Shown here in pieces: positions 35,628 through 46,019 of a DNA stretch of 64,000 nt. The stretch comes from Acinetobacter sp. WCHA55 (GTDB taxonomy: Bacteria > Pseudomonadota > Gammaproteobacteria > Pseudomonadales > Moraxellaceae), in assembly GCF_002165305.2 (NCBI RefSeq), contig NZ_CP032286.1, positions 1,922,001 through 1,986,000 of the forward strand. Direction: 5' to 3'. The notes beneath the pieces are model-generated. The model saw only the letters and a program-made list of their open reading frames with translations, ran no database searches and was not told the DNA's origin. The number at the start of each line of letters is the position of its first letter. Within the stretch, counting starts at the first letter, position 1. The position numbers were made by a program, and so were the translations under genes.

Positions 35628-36596
35628 TTATTTATCCTGAATCAGTGGGTTAATGACTGATTTTGAAATTCCTTCATTTTGTAAATTCCAACGTGTCAAA
35701 GCTTGGGTATATTTGCCATTTGCAATCACTGCATTAATGGATGTTTGAATGGCATTGACTAGCCCAGTTCCTTTTTTGACGGCAACTGCAACAGACCATG
35801 ACCCATCTAAAGTGCCTACTGCTTTAATATTTGCACCATTCGCCTGTTGCCATACGCCCATCACATTCGGAATGAGGTAGGCATCGACACGACCTGACTG
35901 CAATGCCAAAGCTGCTGCTGCACCATCTTCTAAATAAATGGGTTGTGCTGGTTTCAGCCCTTTTTGCTGATTATTTTCAATCCATTTCAGCAGCAACCGT
36001 TCCTGATTGGTGCCAGAACCGACCACAATTTTGAGTCCCGCGATATCATCTGGCGTTTGAATCGCTTGAATTTTACTGTCTTTGGTCACATAAAAAGTCA
36101 ACATGTCTTGGCGATAGGTCGCAAAGTCGTATTTCTGTTTACGCTGTTCTGTGACAGCAATATTACTAAGTACGGCATCGAATTTTCCCGATGCCAAACC
36201 GAGTGGCCAGTTTTCCCAAGAAGTTGGAATCACTTGAAGTTTTAGACCTAAACTGTCAGCTATTAACTGTGCAATATCAATTTCACTACCAATACGCGTT
36301 TGGTTATCTTCTGCCAGAACATGTAGAGGTGGAAAACTGTTTGTTCCCACAGCAACAGTAAAATAACCCTCATTTACAAACTTAAAACCCTGAGGCAATT
36401 GAGCAATTGCCTCTTCATTTTTAGTACTATGAATAGCCACCATGTTATTTCTTAAGGTCTGTTGCTCTTTTTCAGAAAAATCAGTTTTTAACCGATTTTC
36501 TTGTGTATGAGTTGCACTCTCATTGTTAAAGCAAGCTGTGAGGCTTAAAGCCGCCAGGGTCAGACCAAATAACGCGATAGTCTGAACTTTGTACAT
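35628..36596 (-). CDS. Substrate-binding lipoprotein of the amino acid/cystine ABC transporter (copy 1)
   Basis: A 322-residue type 3 solute-binding protein (SBP_bac_3). The lipoprotein signal peptide has lipobox SLTAC near residue 22. The binding domain (about 75-310) includes [26 protein letters not shown] and the [19 protein letters not shown] lobe. It is closely related to the next upstream protein along its whole length, so the pair comes from tandem duplication, as with TcyJ and TcyK. It begins one base past the stop of its paralogue. Confidence 0.88.
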   Translation of the reverse strand: MYKVQTIALFGLTLAALSLTACFNNESATHTQENRLKTDFSEKEQQTLRNNMVAIHSTKNEEAIAQLPQGFKFVNEGYFTVAVGTNSFPPLHVLAEDNQTRIGSEIDIAQLIADSLGLKLQVIPTSWENWPLGLASGKFDAVLSNIAVTEQRKQKYDFATYRQDMLTFYVTKDSKIQAIQTPDDIAGLKIVVGSGTNQERLLLKWIENNQQKGLKPAQPIYLEDGAAAALALQSGRVDAYLIPNVMGVWQQANGANIKAVGTLDGSWSVAVAVKKGTGLVNAIQTSINAVIANGKYTQALTRWNLQNEGISKSVINPLIQDK

Positions 36597-36597
36597 G

Positions 36598-37599
36598 TTA
36601 GTCTCCCAAGCCTGGAGGATTAATTGCAGAATGCTGAATCGCTTCTGCCTGCGTCCCCCAACGAGCTAAGACTTTTTTATACTCACCTGTTTGAATCACT
36701 CCATTTAAAGCAGTTTGTACTGCATCAACTAAGCCACTGCCTTTTTTTAGGGTTACCCCTAATTCAGCGGGATGAGTTCCACCACCCAGCGCTGTACCCG
36801 CTAAACGGATTTTTGCACCATTTGCTGCTTGCCATGCATAAGCAACGTTAGGACCAAATAAAGCATCAACCCGTCCCGACTGGAGTGCTAAACTTGCGGA
36901 TGCACCATCATCGTAATAAAGTGCTTGCGCTGGTGGCAGCCCTTTCTTTTTGTTATCTTCAATCCAGTCCAACAGTACTTTTTCCTGATTAGTACCAGAG
37001 CCGACAATCACTTTTAAACCTGAAATATCATCAGGACCTTGGATGGCTTTAACTTTACTTTTCTCTGCGACATAAAATGCCAATACGTCTTGCCGATAGG
37101 TCGCAAAGTCGAATTTCTCTTTACGCTCTTTGGTTACGGTAACATTGGCAATAGCGGCATCATATTTGCCACTGAGGACACCCAAAGGCCAATCTTCCCA
37201 TGAAGTACGAACCAGTTTCAGTTTCAAGCCCAAGCTGTCTGCAATCAAACGAGCAATATCAATTTCCGTTCCAATATAAGTTTGGTTATCTGGTCCCAAG
37301 ACACTTAATGGTGGTGCACCTGAAATCGTGGCAACGGTAAAATAACCTGCATTCACAAATTTATAATCTTTTGGGATTTTTTGGCTAGCTTGCTCGTTTT
37401 GCGCCACATGAATAGGTGTCATATTCGCTTTTAATTTTGCAAGTTCTTGGCTGTAAAAATCTGTTTTATCTTCTGTTTGTGAAGGCTCACCTGCTGTGCT
37501 AGCTGCTTGTGTTGAGGCCTGTTCCTTACTGCATCCAACCAGAGAAACACCTAGCAGTAGTGCTAAACCAATCGTCACAGGTGTTTTATTCAACCGCAT
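36598..37599 (-). CDS. Substrate-binding lipoprotein of the amino acid/cystine ABC transporter (copy 2)
   Basis: A solute-binding protein of about 333 residues from the ATG at 37599, which is preceded by AAAGGAAAA; an in-frame ATG nine codons upstream (37626) is less likely because the signal peptide would start late. Lipobox LVGC is near residue 23. The fold-defining segments [21 protein letters not shown] and [20 protein letters not shown] align with its neighbour. The start overlaps the end of the monooxygenase gene by 14 bases. Two binding proteins for one permease suggest a broadened substrate range. Confidence 0.88.
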   Translation of the reverse strand: MRLNKTPVTIGLALLLGVSLVGCSKEQASTQAASTAGEPSQTEDKTDFYSQELAKLKANMTPIHVAQNEQASQKIPKDYKFVNAGYFTVATISGAPPLSVLGPDNQTYIGTEIDIARLIADSLGLKLKLVRTSWEDWPLGVLSGKYDAAIANVTVTKERKEKFDFATYRQDVLAFYVAEKSKVKAIQGPDDISGLKVIVGSGTNQEKVLLDWIEDNKKKGLPPAQALYYDDGASASLALQSGRVDALFGPNVAYAWQAANGAKIRLAGTALGGGTHPAELGVTLKKGSGLVDAVQTALNGVIQTGEYKKVLARWGTQAEAIQHSAINPPGLGD

Positions 37600-38929
37600 G
37601 AATGTTTTCCTTTTCAGATTGTTCAAATTGATTTTTAGGTCGTTTTAAAGCAAAACTTGAGCGTAACGTTGTACCAGGATATTCAGTGCGGTATAGACCA
37701 CGCTGTTGTAATAAGGGCACGACCTTTTCAACAAAAGTGTCTAAAGTTGTTGGTGTTGCGCCAGCAATAATAAAGCCATCTGCGGCATCTTCTTTCACCC
37801 ATTGTTCAAGCTGATCAGCCACTTCTTCAACTGTGCCAGCAAAAGGTGGCCGGGGTGTAGCCGATTGCAGTGCGACCTGACGTAGGGTTAAATTCTCTGC
37901 TTTAGCTTTACGCTTAATTTCATCAGTACCACTTTTGAAACTATTTTCTCCAAGTGTACCCAGTTCAGGAAATGGTGCATCGAGGTCATACTGAGAAAAA
38001 TCATGGTGTTCAAAGAAACGACCTAAATAATTTAATGCGTCCTCTATCGTGACCAAAGCAGCAGTTTCAAGATATTGACGCTCTACGTCTTCAGCAGAAT
38101 CTCCAATCAAGACCCCAATCCCTTGGAAAATAAGCAAATCATCTGCATCACGACCATTCTTAATCACTTGCTGTTTCACATCTAAGTAAAATGCTTGTGC
38201 CTCTTCCAAAGAGGCTTGATGGGTAAAAATCGCATCAGCATGTTTCGCGGCTAATGCACGACCTGCACCTGATGCCCCTGCTTGGAATAGAATCGGGCGG
38301 TCTTGTGGCGAACGCTCTACATTGAGTGGCCCTGCCACTTCAAAGTGTTTTCCTTTATGATTCAAGGTATGTAATTTACTGCGTTCAAAGAATTGTCCTG
38401 TTTCTTTATTACGAACAAAAGCACCTTCACCCCATGAGTCCCAAAGCCCTTTAGCGACTTGTAAATATTCATCTGCAATTTCATAACGTTGGCTGTGCTC
38501 AGGATGCTGCTTGCGGGTATGATTTTTTGCAGTCCCTTCTAGTGGTGTAGTGACTACATTCCACCCAGCACGACCACCACTTAAATGATCGAGACTGGCA
38601 AACTGGCGGGCAATCGTAAATGGCTCACTGTAAGAAGTTGATACTGTACCGACTAAACCTATATGTTTAGTTACACTGGAGAGTGCCGAAAGTAAAGTAA
38701 TGGGTTCAAAACGGTTGAGAAAATGAGGAATCGATTTTTCATTGATATATAAACCATCAGCCACAAAGACAAAATCAAATTTTGCCCGTTCAGCCCGAAG
38801 TGCTACGTTTTTGGCAAACTCGAAGTTAATGCTGGCATCGACCACCGCTTCAGGATGTCGCCAAGCAGACATATTGCCATTAGCACCATGTAAGATTGTT
38901 CCAAGTCGAATTTGTTTATTATTACTCAT
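37586..38929 (-). CDS. Flavin-dependent monooxygenase, NtaA/SnaA/DszA family (CmoJ/YxeK-like role)
   Basis: An LLM-class, two-component flavin monooxygenase of 447 residues from the ATG at 38929, placed after AGAGG at good spacing. Family motifs are [31 protein letters not shown] and [22 protein letters not shown]. It uses reduced FMN supplied by a separate reductase, which is not encoded in this operon. Members in cysteine-salvage operons (CmoJ, YxeK) cleave the C-S bond of N-acetyl-S-alkylcysteines; others attack nitrilotriacetate, EDTA or dibenzothiophene sulfone. Neighbouring GNAT, M20 and cystine-type ABC genes favour the first role. Confidence 0.88.
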   Translation of the reverse strand: MSNNKQIRLGTILHGANGNMSAWRHPEAVVDASINFEFAKNVALRAERAKFDFVFVADGLYINEKSIPHFLNRFEPITLLSALSSVTKHIGLVGTVSTSYSEPFTIARQFASLDHLSGGRAGWNVVTTPLEGTAKNHTRKQHPEHSQRYEIADEYLQVAKGLWDSWGEGAFVRNKETGQFFERSKLHTLNHKGKHFEVAGPLNVERSPQDRPILFQAGASGAGRALAAKHADAIFTHQASLEEAQAFYLDVKQQVIKNGRDADDLLIFQGIGVLIGDSAEDVERQYLETAALVTIEDALNYLGRFFEHHDFSQYDLDAPFPELGTLGENSFKSGTDEIKRKAKAENLTLRQVALQSATPRPPFAGTVEEVADQLEQWVKEDAADGFIIAGATPTTLDTFVEKVVPLLQQRGLYRTEYPGTTLRSSFALKRPKNQFEQSEKENIHAVE

Positions 38930-38930
38930 G

Positions 38931-40082
38931 TTAAACCTCTGCATTTTTATGAATAGACTCGAGTGCTTGCGTTGCTAAAACAGCAAAGTACTGAGCAGCT
39001 GGAAAAATTAATGATTCATTAGGTTGATATTGCGGATGGTGTAGGCCAAATGGACTGGCACTCCCGATACTGACAAATGCACCTGGGATTTGTTCAAGAT
39101 AAGCACCGAAATCCTCTCCAATTAGATATAGCGGTGCATCTTGCACGTCATAACCTTGTTCTTTCGCTACTTTTTGACTGAGTTCAGCCCATTTGGATGT
39201 GTTGATTAATGCTGCAGGACCATTGTCCCAAGCCACAGATATTTCAACAGAATGTGCAAGAGCAATCCCTTGTGCAATTTGTTTAAGTTTTTGTTCAACG
39301 GCTAGGCGAACCTCTGGAGAATGGGTTCGTACCGTGCCCTCCAAGTGCGCTTCTTCTGGCAAGATGTTCCAACTGGTGCCTGCATGCACTTGGGTGATAC
39401 TGACCACACAGGTATCCAAATTATTTATGCTGCGACTGGCAATGGTTTGCACTGCACTAATCAGCTGTGCCGCGACAACGATTGGATCTTTGGTTTCATG
39501 CGGGCGGCCTGCGTGTCCGCCCTTGCCTTTAATGACAATTTGGAATCGGTCAACGTTGGCATAGAAAGCACCAGAACGTGTTGCGAAAGTTCCAAGAGCT
39601 AACTCAGGTACATTATGGAAACCAAAAATTGCGGATACTTGTTTTAACGCGCCACTATTTATGACCTCATAAGCGCCACTATATGTTTCTTCAGCGGGCT
39701 GAAAAATTACGCGCACTGTGCCTTTTAATTCAGACTCTTGAGCTTTAAGTAAAATTGCAGCACCTAAAATAGATGAGCTATGTAAATCATGTCCGCAGGC
39801 ATGCATTACGCCGTCTTGGGTCGAACGAAAAGCCTGCTGAATATCCTCTTGAATGGGTAAAGCATCAATATCTGCCCGAATAGCGACAATCGGATGACCA
39901 GTGCCAATATCGGCAATCAGTCCAGTTTTAAGTCCCCAGGTTTGGGCTTCAATACCATATTCCGCTAACCACTTTTTGAGTTTGTTCGTTGTTTGAAATT
40001 CTTGAGTAGATAATTCTGGATGACGGTGTAATTCTTGTCTCCATGTCATTAATTGTTGTTCGAGTGTTTGAGTGTTTGACAT
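38931..40082 (-). CDS. M20-family amidohydrolase/deacetylase (SndA/SndB-like role)
   Basis: A 383-residue metallo-aminoacylase of the M20D family (hippurate hydrolase, YxeP). Metal-binding segments are visible: [17 protein letters not shown] near residue 95, [10 protein letters not shown] near 130, and [15 protein letters not shown] near 335. The lid domain contains [17 protein letters not shown]. It removes N-acyl groups from amino acids. In the B. subtilis operons the equivalent enzyme removes the acetyl group from N-acetylcysteine at the last step and returns cysteine. Its stop is one base from the monooxygenase start. Confidence 0.88.
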   Translation of the reverse strand: MSNTQTLEQQLMTWRQELHRHPELSTQEFQTTNKLKKWLAEYGIEAQTWGLKTGLIADIGTGHPIVAIRADIDALPIQEDIQQAFRSTQDGVMHACGHDLHSSSILGAAILLKAQESELKGTVRVIFQPAEETYSGAYEVINSGALKQVSAIFGFHNVPELALGTFATRSGAFYANVDRFQIVIKGKGGHAGRPHETKDPIVVAAQLISAVQTIASRSINNLDTCVVSITQVHAGTSWNILPEEAHLEGTVRTHSPEVRLAVEQKLKQIAQGIALAHSVEISVAWDNGPAALINTSKWAELSQKVAKEQGYDVQDAPLYLIGEDFGAYLEQIPGAFVSIGSASPFGLHHPQYQPNESLIFPAAQYFAVLATQALESIHKNAEV

Positions 40083-40094
40083 GACATCTCCAAC

Positions 40095-41099
40095 CTATGC
40101 TGCCAGCACAGCATGCTGTGCGAGTAAAGTTAGAGATTTCAGTCGAGCCTCATGATCTAATAACGGTGACTCAACAATAAATTCATGAATACCATATTGC
40201 AGATGTAAATCATGCAACTGTCGATGAATATCGTCTACCGTACCTTTAATAATATGAAGTTGTTCTTTTTTGAGGGATTTAATTGCAGATTGCGCTTGTC
40301 TGGAAAATTCGTGTCCACTTTGTTCATTCGGGATTTTTACACGTTGACCATTTTCTAGTTCCAGTGTCCAAACAGATAGACCTGAAGCTTGTTCTTCTGC
40401 TTGCTCTCTTGTATCTGCCACAATAATTTGAGCAGCAATAATCGCACTTTTCCCACGTGAATGGGTTGAATAAGTATGTAAAGCTTCTTGAAGTAAGGCT
40501 TTATCTCCATTCAAATGAGCTGCAAAAACAAAATTCCATCCTAGATCTGCTGCTAATTTCGCACTTTCAATACTTGCCCCAAGTAAAAATTTCTCAGCAC
40601 TTTGGGCTGGCGTAGGAGTCGCCACCACTAAATTCGGCTGATTTCGATCAAACTTTCTGTACAAATAATGATCTAAAGATTGCAATTGTTTACTAAAGTC
40701 ACCTTTAAGTGATTGATCAAGTCCAAGCTGTAATGCTTGAGTTGAAACAGGAAAACCACCAGGTGCTTTACCAATGCCTAAGTCAACTCGATTATGAGCA
40801 AGGCTTGCGAGCACATTAAAGTTTTCAGCAACTTTATACGGACTGTAATGTTGTAACATTACTCCACCAGAGCCAATACGGATCGTCTTAGTCTGTGCCA
40901 ATAACCATGCAATCAATATTTCAGGTGATGGACTAGATAACAAAGCCGTAGAATGGTGCTCAGCGACCCAATAACGATAGAAACCTAATGCTTCTGCTGT
41001 TTGAGCAATTTGCAATGCATTTTTAAATGCTTGTTCTGTGCTGATACCTTCAGCTTTTGGACATTTATCCAGTATGCTTAATTTATAACTGAGCCCCAT
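40095..41099 (-). CDS. Second luciferase-like monooxygenase (MsnO8 family)
   Basis: A 334-residue LLM-class flavin oxidoreductase of the MsnO8/YtmO type, starting MGLSYKLSILDKCPKAEGIS. It shows the barrel motifs GFYRYWVAEHHS, IRIGSGGVMLQHYSPYKVAE and RVDLGIGKAPGG. It is the first gene of the operon and 12 bases from the M20 gene. B. subtilis ytmO/cmoO encodes a similar enzyme of unclear substrate in the corresponding operon. It may act on a second type of S-substituent. Confidence 0.85.
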   Translation of the reverse strand: MGLSYKLSILDKCPKAEGISTEQAFKNALQIAQTAEALGFYRYWVAEHHSTALLSSPSPEILIAWLLAQTKTIRIGSGGVMLQHYSPYKVAENFNVLASLAHNRVDLGIGKAPGGFPVSTQALQLGLDQSLKGDFSKQLQSLDHYLYRKFDRNQPNLVVATPTPAQSAEKFLLGASIESAKLAADLGWNFVFAAHLNGDKALLQEALHTYSTHSRGKSAIIAAQIIVADTREQAEEQASGLSVWTLELENGQRVKIPNEQSGHEFSRQAQSAIKSLKKEQLHIIKGTVDDIHRQLHDLHLQYGIHEFIVESPLLDHEARLKSLTLLAQHAVLAA

Positions 41100-41413
41100 T
41101 GTGTATTTTCCAAAAGATTTAACGTTGGAGCTTATTAAACAGATTTATAAATTAAATATTAAATATTAAATAAACTTAAAGTTATATTAAAAAGTGAAAA
41201 ATTAAATTTAATAAAATAATATTACTTATATTTAAAATTGTGAAAAACATATCAACAAAACTAAAAATTATATTTATTCAAAACTGATATTGAAATGACT
41301 ATTTAATATTTAACAATAAAAAAACAATCGATATATTGACTCACAGAGTTTAAGTCTTAATCAGAATTTTGATTAAAAAACCAATCATCCTAAATATTTT
41401 TTGGAAAGTAAAA
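41100..41413. promoter_or_regulatory. Divergent promoter region between salvage operon and TonB-dependent receptor
   Basis: An AT-rich stretch of about 310 bases between two divergent starts. It should hold the promoters of the eight-gene operon (minus) and the receptor (plus). I see no convincing Fur box, unlike upstream of the FecI system, so the receptor is unlikely to be iron-regulated. A sulfur-limitation regulator such as a CysB-type LysR protein would fit but no specific operator could be identified. Confidence 0.5.
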
Positions 41414-43951
41414 ATGTTGCAAACCAAGTTAATACATCCTCTGTTACCCAAACAGAGTTTTAAAATATCACTCCTACAACAGTCCATTATTTTTGCATTA
41501 ACTTGTGGAGTTACGGGATCTATATTTGCACAAGATATAAATCAAAATGCAAAGGTGACATCAGAAAAAGAAGATGTGCAGCAATTAGAAAGCGTTGTAG
41601 TCGTTGGAAATCGTGGTGGTATTCGAACCATTACAGAAAGCCCCGCTCCAGTTGATGTGATTAGTGGAGAACAATTACTGAAACAAGGTAATACACTTGC
41701 GTTAAGAGATATTTTAGCCAAAGTGATTCCTTCCTTTAGTGTCGCAACAGTACCTAGTCAACCTGATGGTTATGGTGCAGTAGCTCGCTCAGCGGGTTTA
41801 CGTGGTCTGGGTGGTGGTCATACGCTTGTTCTAGTTAATGGTAAGCGACGCCATGTTGGTGCATTAGCTATTAATAAATATGGATTTGGTGAAGGATATC
41901 AAGCTGCTGACCTAGACTTAATCCCTGTCGGTGCTATTGCACGTGTTGAAGTATTACGTGATGGTGCAGCCGCACAATATGGTTCTGATGCAATTGCAGG
42001 GGTAATTAACATTGTGCTTAAGTCTGCAGATCATGGTGGCAATATTAGTGCAACCTATGGTGGTCGTGAACATTATGATGGTACTGGTCGAAACGGTGAG
42101 ACTTTTCAACTGAATGCCAATGCCGGAGCACCTTTGGGTAAAGAGGGGTTTATAAATTTTGGTATCGATTTAAAAAATCAAGATGCAACAACGCGTGCAG
42201 GTCAAGTTACAGGTAATATCTATTCAAAAGTAAATGGTCAAGATGACCCACGAGAGGCAACGGTTGATCGTAATTTAAATAAATTGGGATTGCCTTCCGT
42301 AGAACAATTAAATGTTTCAGCTAATGCTGAATTACCTTTGAATGATGCAGCTACTTTATACTCATATACTACAGCTGGCTGGCGTGATGCATCGACCGGT
42401 GCTTCATATCGTCGCCCTAATTCCAGATCGGGAATTGTTGAAATCTTTCCCAATGGAACTACACCAGATGTCATTTTAAATGAAACGGATGTTCAAAGCG
42501 TTTGGGGATTAAAAGGTGACAATGTTTTGGGCTGGGTATGGGATATCAGTAGTTCATTTGGAAAAAACATCCAAGATCACTCAACCCAAAATAACTTAAA
42601 TCCATCACTCGGACCCTCTAGCCCAACTTCATTTGGTTTACAACGATATGAGGCATATCAGTGGGTGAGTAACCTAGATCTCAAAAAAACTTTTGAATTA
42701 GGTTTTGGAGCTAATCCATTAAGTGTTGCATGGGGGTTAGACTATCGAGAGGAAGGTTGGTCTTCTAAAGCCACTGATCCTTTAGCTTATAAAAATGGTG
42801 GTTATATTATTCCTACAGGTGATAATGCAGGTTCACCTGCAACAGTTGGAACATTTGGTGCTCGTGTACTCTTACCTGAAGATGAAGCAGATATTAGCCG
42901 GACTAACACTGCTGCCTATTTAGACTTGGGCTTAGATGTAACCGAAAACTGGTTTGTGGGTTTAGCAGGTCGTTTTGAGCATTATGATGATAGCTCTGGA
43001 GATACTTTCAATGGAAAGATTAATAGCCGTTATGAATTTACTCCCGAACTAGCAATACGCGGTACTGCAAGTACAGGTTTTATTGCTCCATCCTTATATC
43101 AACAAGGATTTGCAAGTACGGGTATTGTCAGTACTGTAAATAATGGAGTTCGTTCTGATGTGTACAGTAAATCTGCACGTACCGACTCTGCGCTGGGTCA
43201 AGCTCTCGGTGCAGAAGCACTCGATCCAACCAAATCGACTAACTTTTCTCTAGGTTTAACTTATAGCCCGTTAAAAAATCTCAACTTTGCAGTAGATGCT
43301 TATCGTATTGAGTTGAAAGATCGTATTGCATCAACAGCAGGTCTTACAGGAACAGGCATTAATAACATCTTGGCAGCAAATGGTTTTTCCAACGTCAACT
43401 ATGTCACCTACTATGCCAACTTATTTGATACAGAAACCAATGGTGTCGATGTTGTTGCAGACTACACTCAACAACTAGATAAATATGGTCGTATCCGCTG
43501 GAGCTTAGGTTTCAACTGGAATGAAACAGATATTACTGCGATCGCGGATAATCCAAGTCAATTGGATGGTATCAATATTGATCGGATTACGCGCAGAACC
43601 AAAGGCATGATCACCGATGCAGATCCGAAAACGAAATTCACGTTGGCTGCAAATTGGCAATATGCAAAACTGGATTTAAATACTCGCCTATCACGCTATG
43701 GTAGTTATATCGCACGCAGTGAAACAGCTGCTACAGATCAAACGTTTGATGCTAAATGGATTGTCGATTTAGATGCAACCTACCATCTTACAGATAGCCT
43801 TTCATTAACATTGGGTGCCGATAACTTATTTAATACCTATCCTGAAAAATCCAATATTGTCGATGGGTTAGGTGAAAACTACTATGCCCAACTTTCACCT
43901 TTTGGTCTCTACGGTGGTTATTACTATGGACGCGTCAATTACCGCTTTTAA
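41414..43951 (+). CDS. TonB-dependent outer-membrane receptor, possibly for organosulfur compounds
   Basis: A receptor of about 845 residues. The ATG at 41414 is chosen because GGAAAG lies five bases upstream; an in-frame TTG at 41369 lacks a site. A signal peptide ends near residue 40 (GSIFAQ). The plug includes SVVVVGNRGG (TonB-box region), ESPAPVDVISGEQLL and IARVEVLRDGAAAQYGSDAIAG; the barrel ends YYYGRVNYRF. It lacks an STN domain, so it is not a signalling receptor. It belongs to the large non-siderophore-like TBDR group with R-D-G-A-A-A-Q-Y-G-S-D in the plug. Its position divergent from the cysteine-salvage operon suggests a sulfur compound as ligand (inference). Confidence 0.88.
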   Translation: MLQTKLIHPLLPKQSFKISLLQQSIIFALTCGVTGSIFAQDINQNAKVTSEKEDVQQLESVVVVGNRGGIRTITESPAPVDVISGEQLLKQGNTLALRDILAKVIPSFSVATVPSQPDGYGAVARSAGLRGLGGGHTLVLVNGKRRHVGALAINKYGFGEGYQAADLDLIPVGAIARVEVLRDGAAAQYGSDAIAGVINIVLKSADHGGNISATYGGREHYDGTGRNGETFQLNANAGAPLGKEGFINFGIDLKNQDATTRAGQVTGNIYSKVNGQDDPREATVDRNLNKLGLPSVEQLNVSANAELPLNDAATLYSYTTAGWRDASTGASYRRPNSRSGIVEIFPNGTTPDVILNETDVQSVWGLKGDNVLGWVWDISSSFGKNIQDHSTQNNLNPSLGPSSPTSFGLQRYEAYQWVSNLDLKKTFELGFGANPLSVAWGLDYREEGWSSKATDPLAYKNGGYIIPTGDNAGSPATVGTFGARVLLPEDEADISRTNTAAYLDLGLDVTENWFVGLAGRFEHYDDSSGDTFNGKINSRYEFTPELAIRGTASTGFIAPSLYQQGFASTGIVSTVNNGVRSDVYSKSARTDSALGQALGAEALDPTKSTNFSLGLTYSPLKNLNFAVDAYRIELKDRIASTAGLTGTGINNILAANGFSNVNYVTYYANLFDTETNGVDVVADYTQQLDKYGRIRWSLGFNWNETDITAIADNPSQLDGINIDRITRRTKGMITDADPKTKFTLAANWQYAKLDLNTRLSRYGSYIARSETAATDQTFDAKWIVDLDATYHLTDSLSLTLGADNLFNTYPEKSNIVDGLGENYYAQLSPFGLYGGYYYGRVNYRF

Positions 43952-44086
43952 TACATTTAAAACTAAGTGCTGTGGTGAAATTTCAATGTTATTCAAGTCT
44001 TTATGATGCTTCTAAATCAGAGATTATTTTAATACTGAATTTCACCAAAGTACCTTCATACACATTCAAAATTTTTGAGAAAATAT

Positions 44087-44707
44087 ATGAGCATTACCAT
44101 TTGGGGCAGACCCAACTCTTTAAATGTCCACAAAGTACTTTGGCTAGCAGCTGAACTTGGACTTCAATTTGAACATATTCCTGCAGGACAGCAGTATGGT
44201 CTGACGGATACTGCTGAGTTTTTAGCACTCAATCCCAATGGTCTAATTCCTGTTATTCAAGATGGTGATACAGTTTTGTGGGAATCGAATACTATTTTAC
44301 GTTATCTGACTGAAGTTTATGGAAAAAACTTATTTTGGATTGAAGATCCGCATTTACGCTTTAGCGCAGAAAAATGGATAGACTGGTACACCACCACTGT
44401 ACTGCCTGTATTTGGAGTCGTGTTTTTTAATTTGGTTCGTCAGTCTGAAGACAAAAGAGATTTGGCTGCGGTCAAAGTCGCAGCAGAAAAACTAGAAAAG
44501 ATCTTAGATGTTGCCAATGCTGAGTTGGCTAAACAGCCCTATTTGTCTGGTTCTCATTTTGGAGTTGCCGATATTCCTTTGGCTTTAGCTCTTAACCATT
44601 GGTTTAATTTAGCTATCGAGCGTCAGCATGAACATAAATATTTAAAAGAATGGATTGAACGCATTAGAGCACGTGAGCACTTTTTAAAAGTGGCTAATAT
44701 TCTTTAG
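44087..44707 (+). CDS. Glutathione S-transferase-family protein
   Basis: A 206-residue GST: thioredoxin-like N-terminal domain (ITIWGRPNSLNVHKVLWLAAELGL, with NPNGLIPVIQDGD and the glutathione-binding WESNTILRYL) and an all-helical C-terminal domain. The start at 44087 gives the standard MSITIWGR terminus. It follows the TonB receptor by 135 bases on the same strand and ends in a hairpin. Given the nearby S-alkylcysteine operon it could make or process glutathione conjugates, which are degraded to S-substituted cysteines, but this is inference. Confidence 0.85.
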   Translation: MSITIWGRPNSLNVHKVLWLAAELGLQFEHIPAGQQYGLTDTAEFLALNPNGLIPVIQDGDTVLWESNTILRYLTEVYGKNLFWIEDPHLRFSAEKWIDWYTTTVLPVFGVVFFNLVRQSEDKRDLAAVKVAAEKLEKILDVANAELAKQPYLSGSHFGVADIPLALALNHWFNLAIERQHEHKYLKEWIERIRAREHFLKVANIL

Positions 44708-44751
44708 TTAAGCACTATTGCTCTATTTTTAAAAATTTTAGCTTTAAATAG

Positions 44752-44784
44752 AATAAGGCTGTTCTATATGGACAGTCTTATTTC
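44752..44784 (+). terminator. Hairpin terminator after the GST gene; remainder of gap empty
   Basis: AATAAGGCTGT (44752-44762) pairs with 44772-44782, including one G-T pair, followed by TTTCACTT. The rest of the gap to 45154 (about 370 bases) is very AT-rich; it presumably carries the tonB promoter, but no clear -35/-10 pair or Fur box stands out and I see no gene. Confidence 0.65.
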
Positions 44785-45154
44785 ACTTAAATAGATTTAT
44801 TTAGTAAATATATTTAAGTGAGATCCAAAAAAGACATTGCGTAATTTCAAATTTATAAGTAGATATCTTCAATACAAAATAGATTATATTCAATTATTAT
44901 AATAAACAAAAAAATCTATCTTTTATCATTTTTTATAAAAATACTAATCTAAAAAAATTCTTTCTATATTTTTCAAAAATCACTCATTATGCTTTCAATG
45001 TTTTATTTAACCAAATTAATTCACTCACCTGTGAATTAATAAGAAACTTAAAATTGAAAGAATATTTTATTATTCAAATTAAACCAATTTAATTTATGAA
45101 ATAAAAAATATTCTGCAATGAAAATTAAATCTTAGTGAATGGTGCCTTACTGAT

Positions 45155-45988
45155 ATGAGTGAAGTCAGTCGAAGTCCTTATAAAAAGGCAATTTTGTTTG
45201 AACAACTTCAAAATGTTCAGTCCAATGTATTTCCAGCTGCAGATCCATTTGTTGCCCATTTGGTAAGTCCGATCGCAGCAGAAAAACCCGTTCAAACCCA
45301 TAAGATCTTTTGGGCAATTGGTGCTGTTCTGGTATTGCATTACAGCATTTTTTATCTTGCAGAGCATCTTCCAACACCGCCGTTAGTGGTGAAAAAGCCT
45401 GAACCAATCGAGGTTGTCATTGAAAAACCCAAGGAAGAGCCGCCTAAGGTGATTGAACCCAAACTTAAACAGGAAAGACAAAAACCGATTATTCCTCCTG
45501 TTTCAGCAAAGCCTCAACCTGTACAAAAACCTGCGGTTGAAAAATCCATTCAGAAGCCTGTCGAGCAAAAGCCAATTGAGCAACCTAGACCAGTCGCTAA
45601 ATCAACGCCTCAAGCTATACCACAGGCTGAACCCACAGAAAATGTCGCACCGACCCAAAAAGTCGCTGAAGCTGTGAGTAAGCCTGCTCAAGAAAACTTG
45701 CCCGTCACGGCAGCCAAAGGTTATGCCGGTTATTTGAGTAATCCTGCCCCTGAATACCCAGAAGTGGCATTAGACCGAGGTTGGGAAGGCGTTGTGATGT
45801 TACGTGTGAAAGTCTCACCCACAGGCAGTCCTTTAGAAATCAACCTGAAAAATAGCAGCGGTAAAAAAGCACTGGATGATGCTGCTGTCAAAACTGTGAA
45901 GCGTTGGAAATTCTCGCCTGCAATGCGTGGCAATACCCCGATAGAAGGCTGGGTCGATGTTCCGATTCACTTCAAATTACCCAATTAA
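45155..45988 (+). CDS. tonB: TonB energy transducer
   Basis: A 277-residue TonB. The membrane anchor (about residues 50-70, KIFWAIGAVLVLHYSIFYLA) is preceded by an unusually long cytoplasmic N-terminus of about 48 residues. The periplasmic proline/lysine-rich spacer (about 78-185, EPIEVVIEKPKEEPPK and repeats of KP/EQKP) is followed by the C-terminal TonB domain (NPAPEYPEVALDRGWEGVVMLRVKV ... WKFSPAMRGNTPIEGW). It begins a tonB-exbB-exbD operon and should energise outer-membrane receptors, plausibly the one encoded just upstream. Confidence 0.92.
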   Translation: MSEVSRSPYKKAILFEQLQNVQSNVFPAADPFVAHLVSPIAAEKPVQTHKIFWAIGAVLVLHYSIFYLAEHLPTPPLVVKKPEPIEVVIEKPKEEPPKVIEPKLKQERQKPIIPPVSAKPQPVQKPAVEKSIQKPVEQKPIEQPRPVAKSTPQAIPQAEPTENVAPTQKVAEAVSKPAQENLPVTAAKGYAGYLSNPAPEYPEVALDRGWEGVVMLRVKVSPTGSPLEINLKNSSGKKALDDAAVKTVKRWKFSPAMRGNTPIEGWVDVPIHFKLPN

Positions 45989-46019
45989 ACTGTAAAATTT
46001 TATCTTAGGAAAATTCGAT

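Noticed and set aside
44708..45154. Possible small RNA or gene between GST and tonB
   Set aside because: Only AT-rich sequence and one terminator hairpin are visible; no start, motif or promoter supports a gene.
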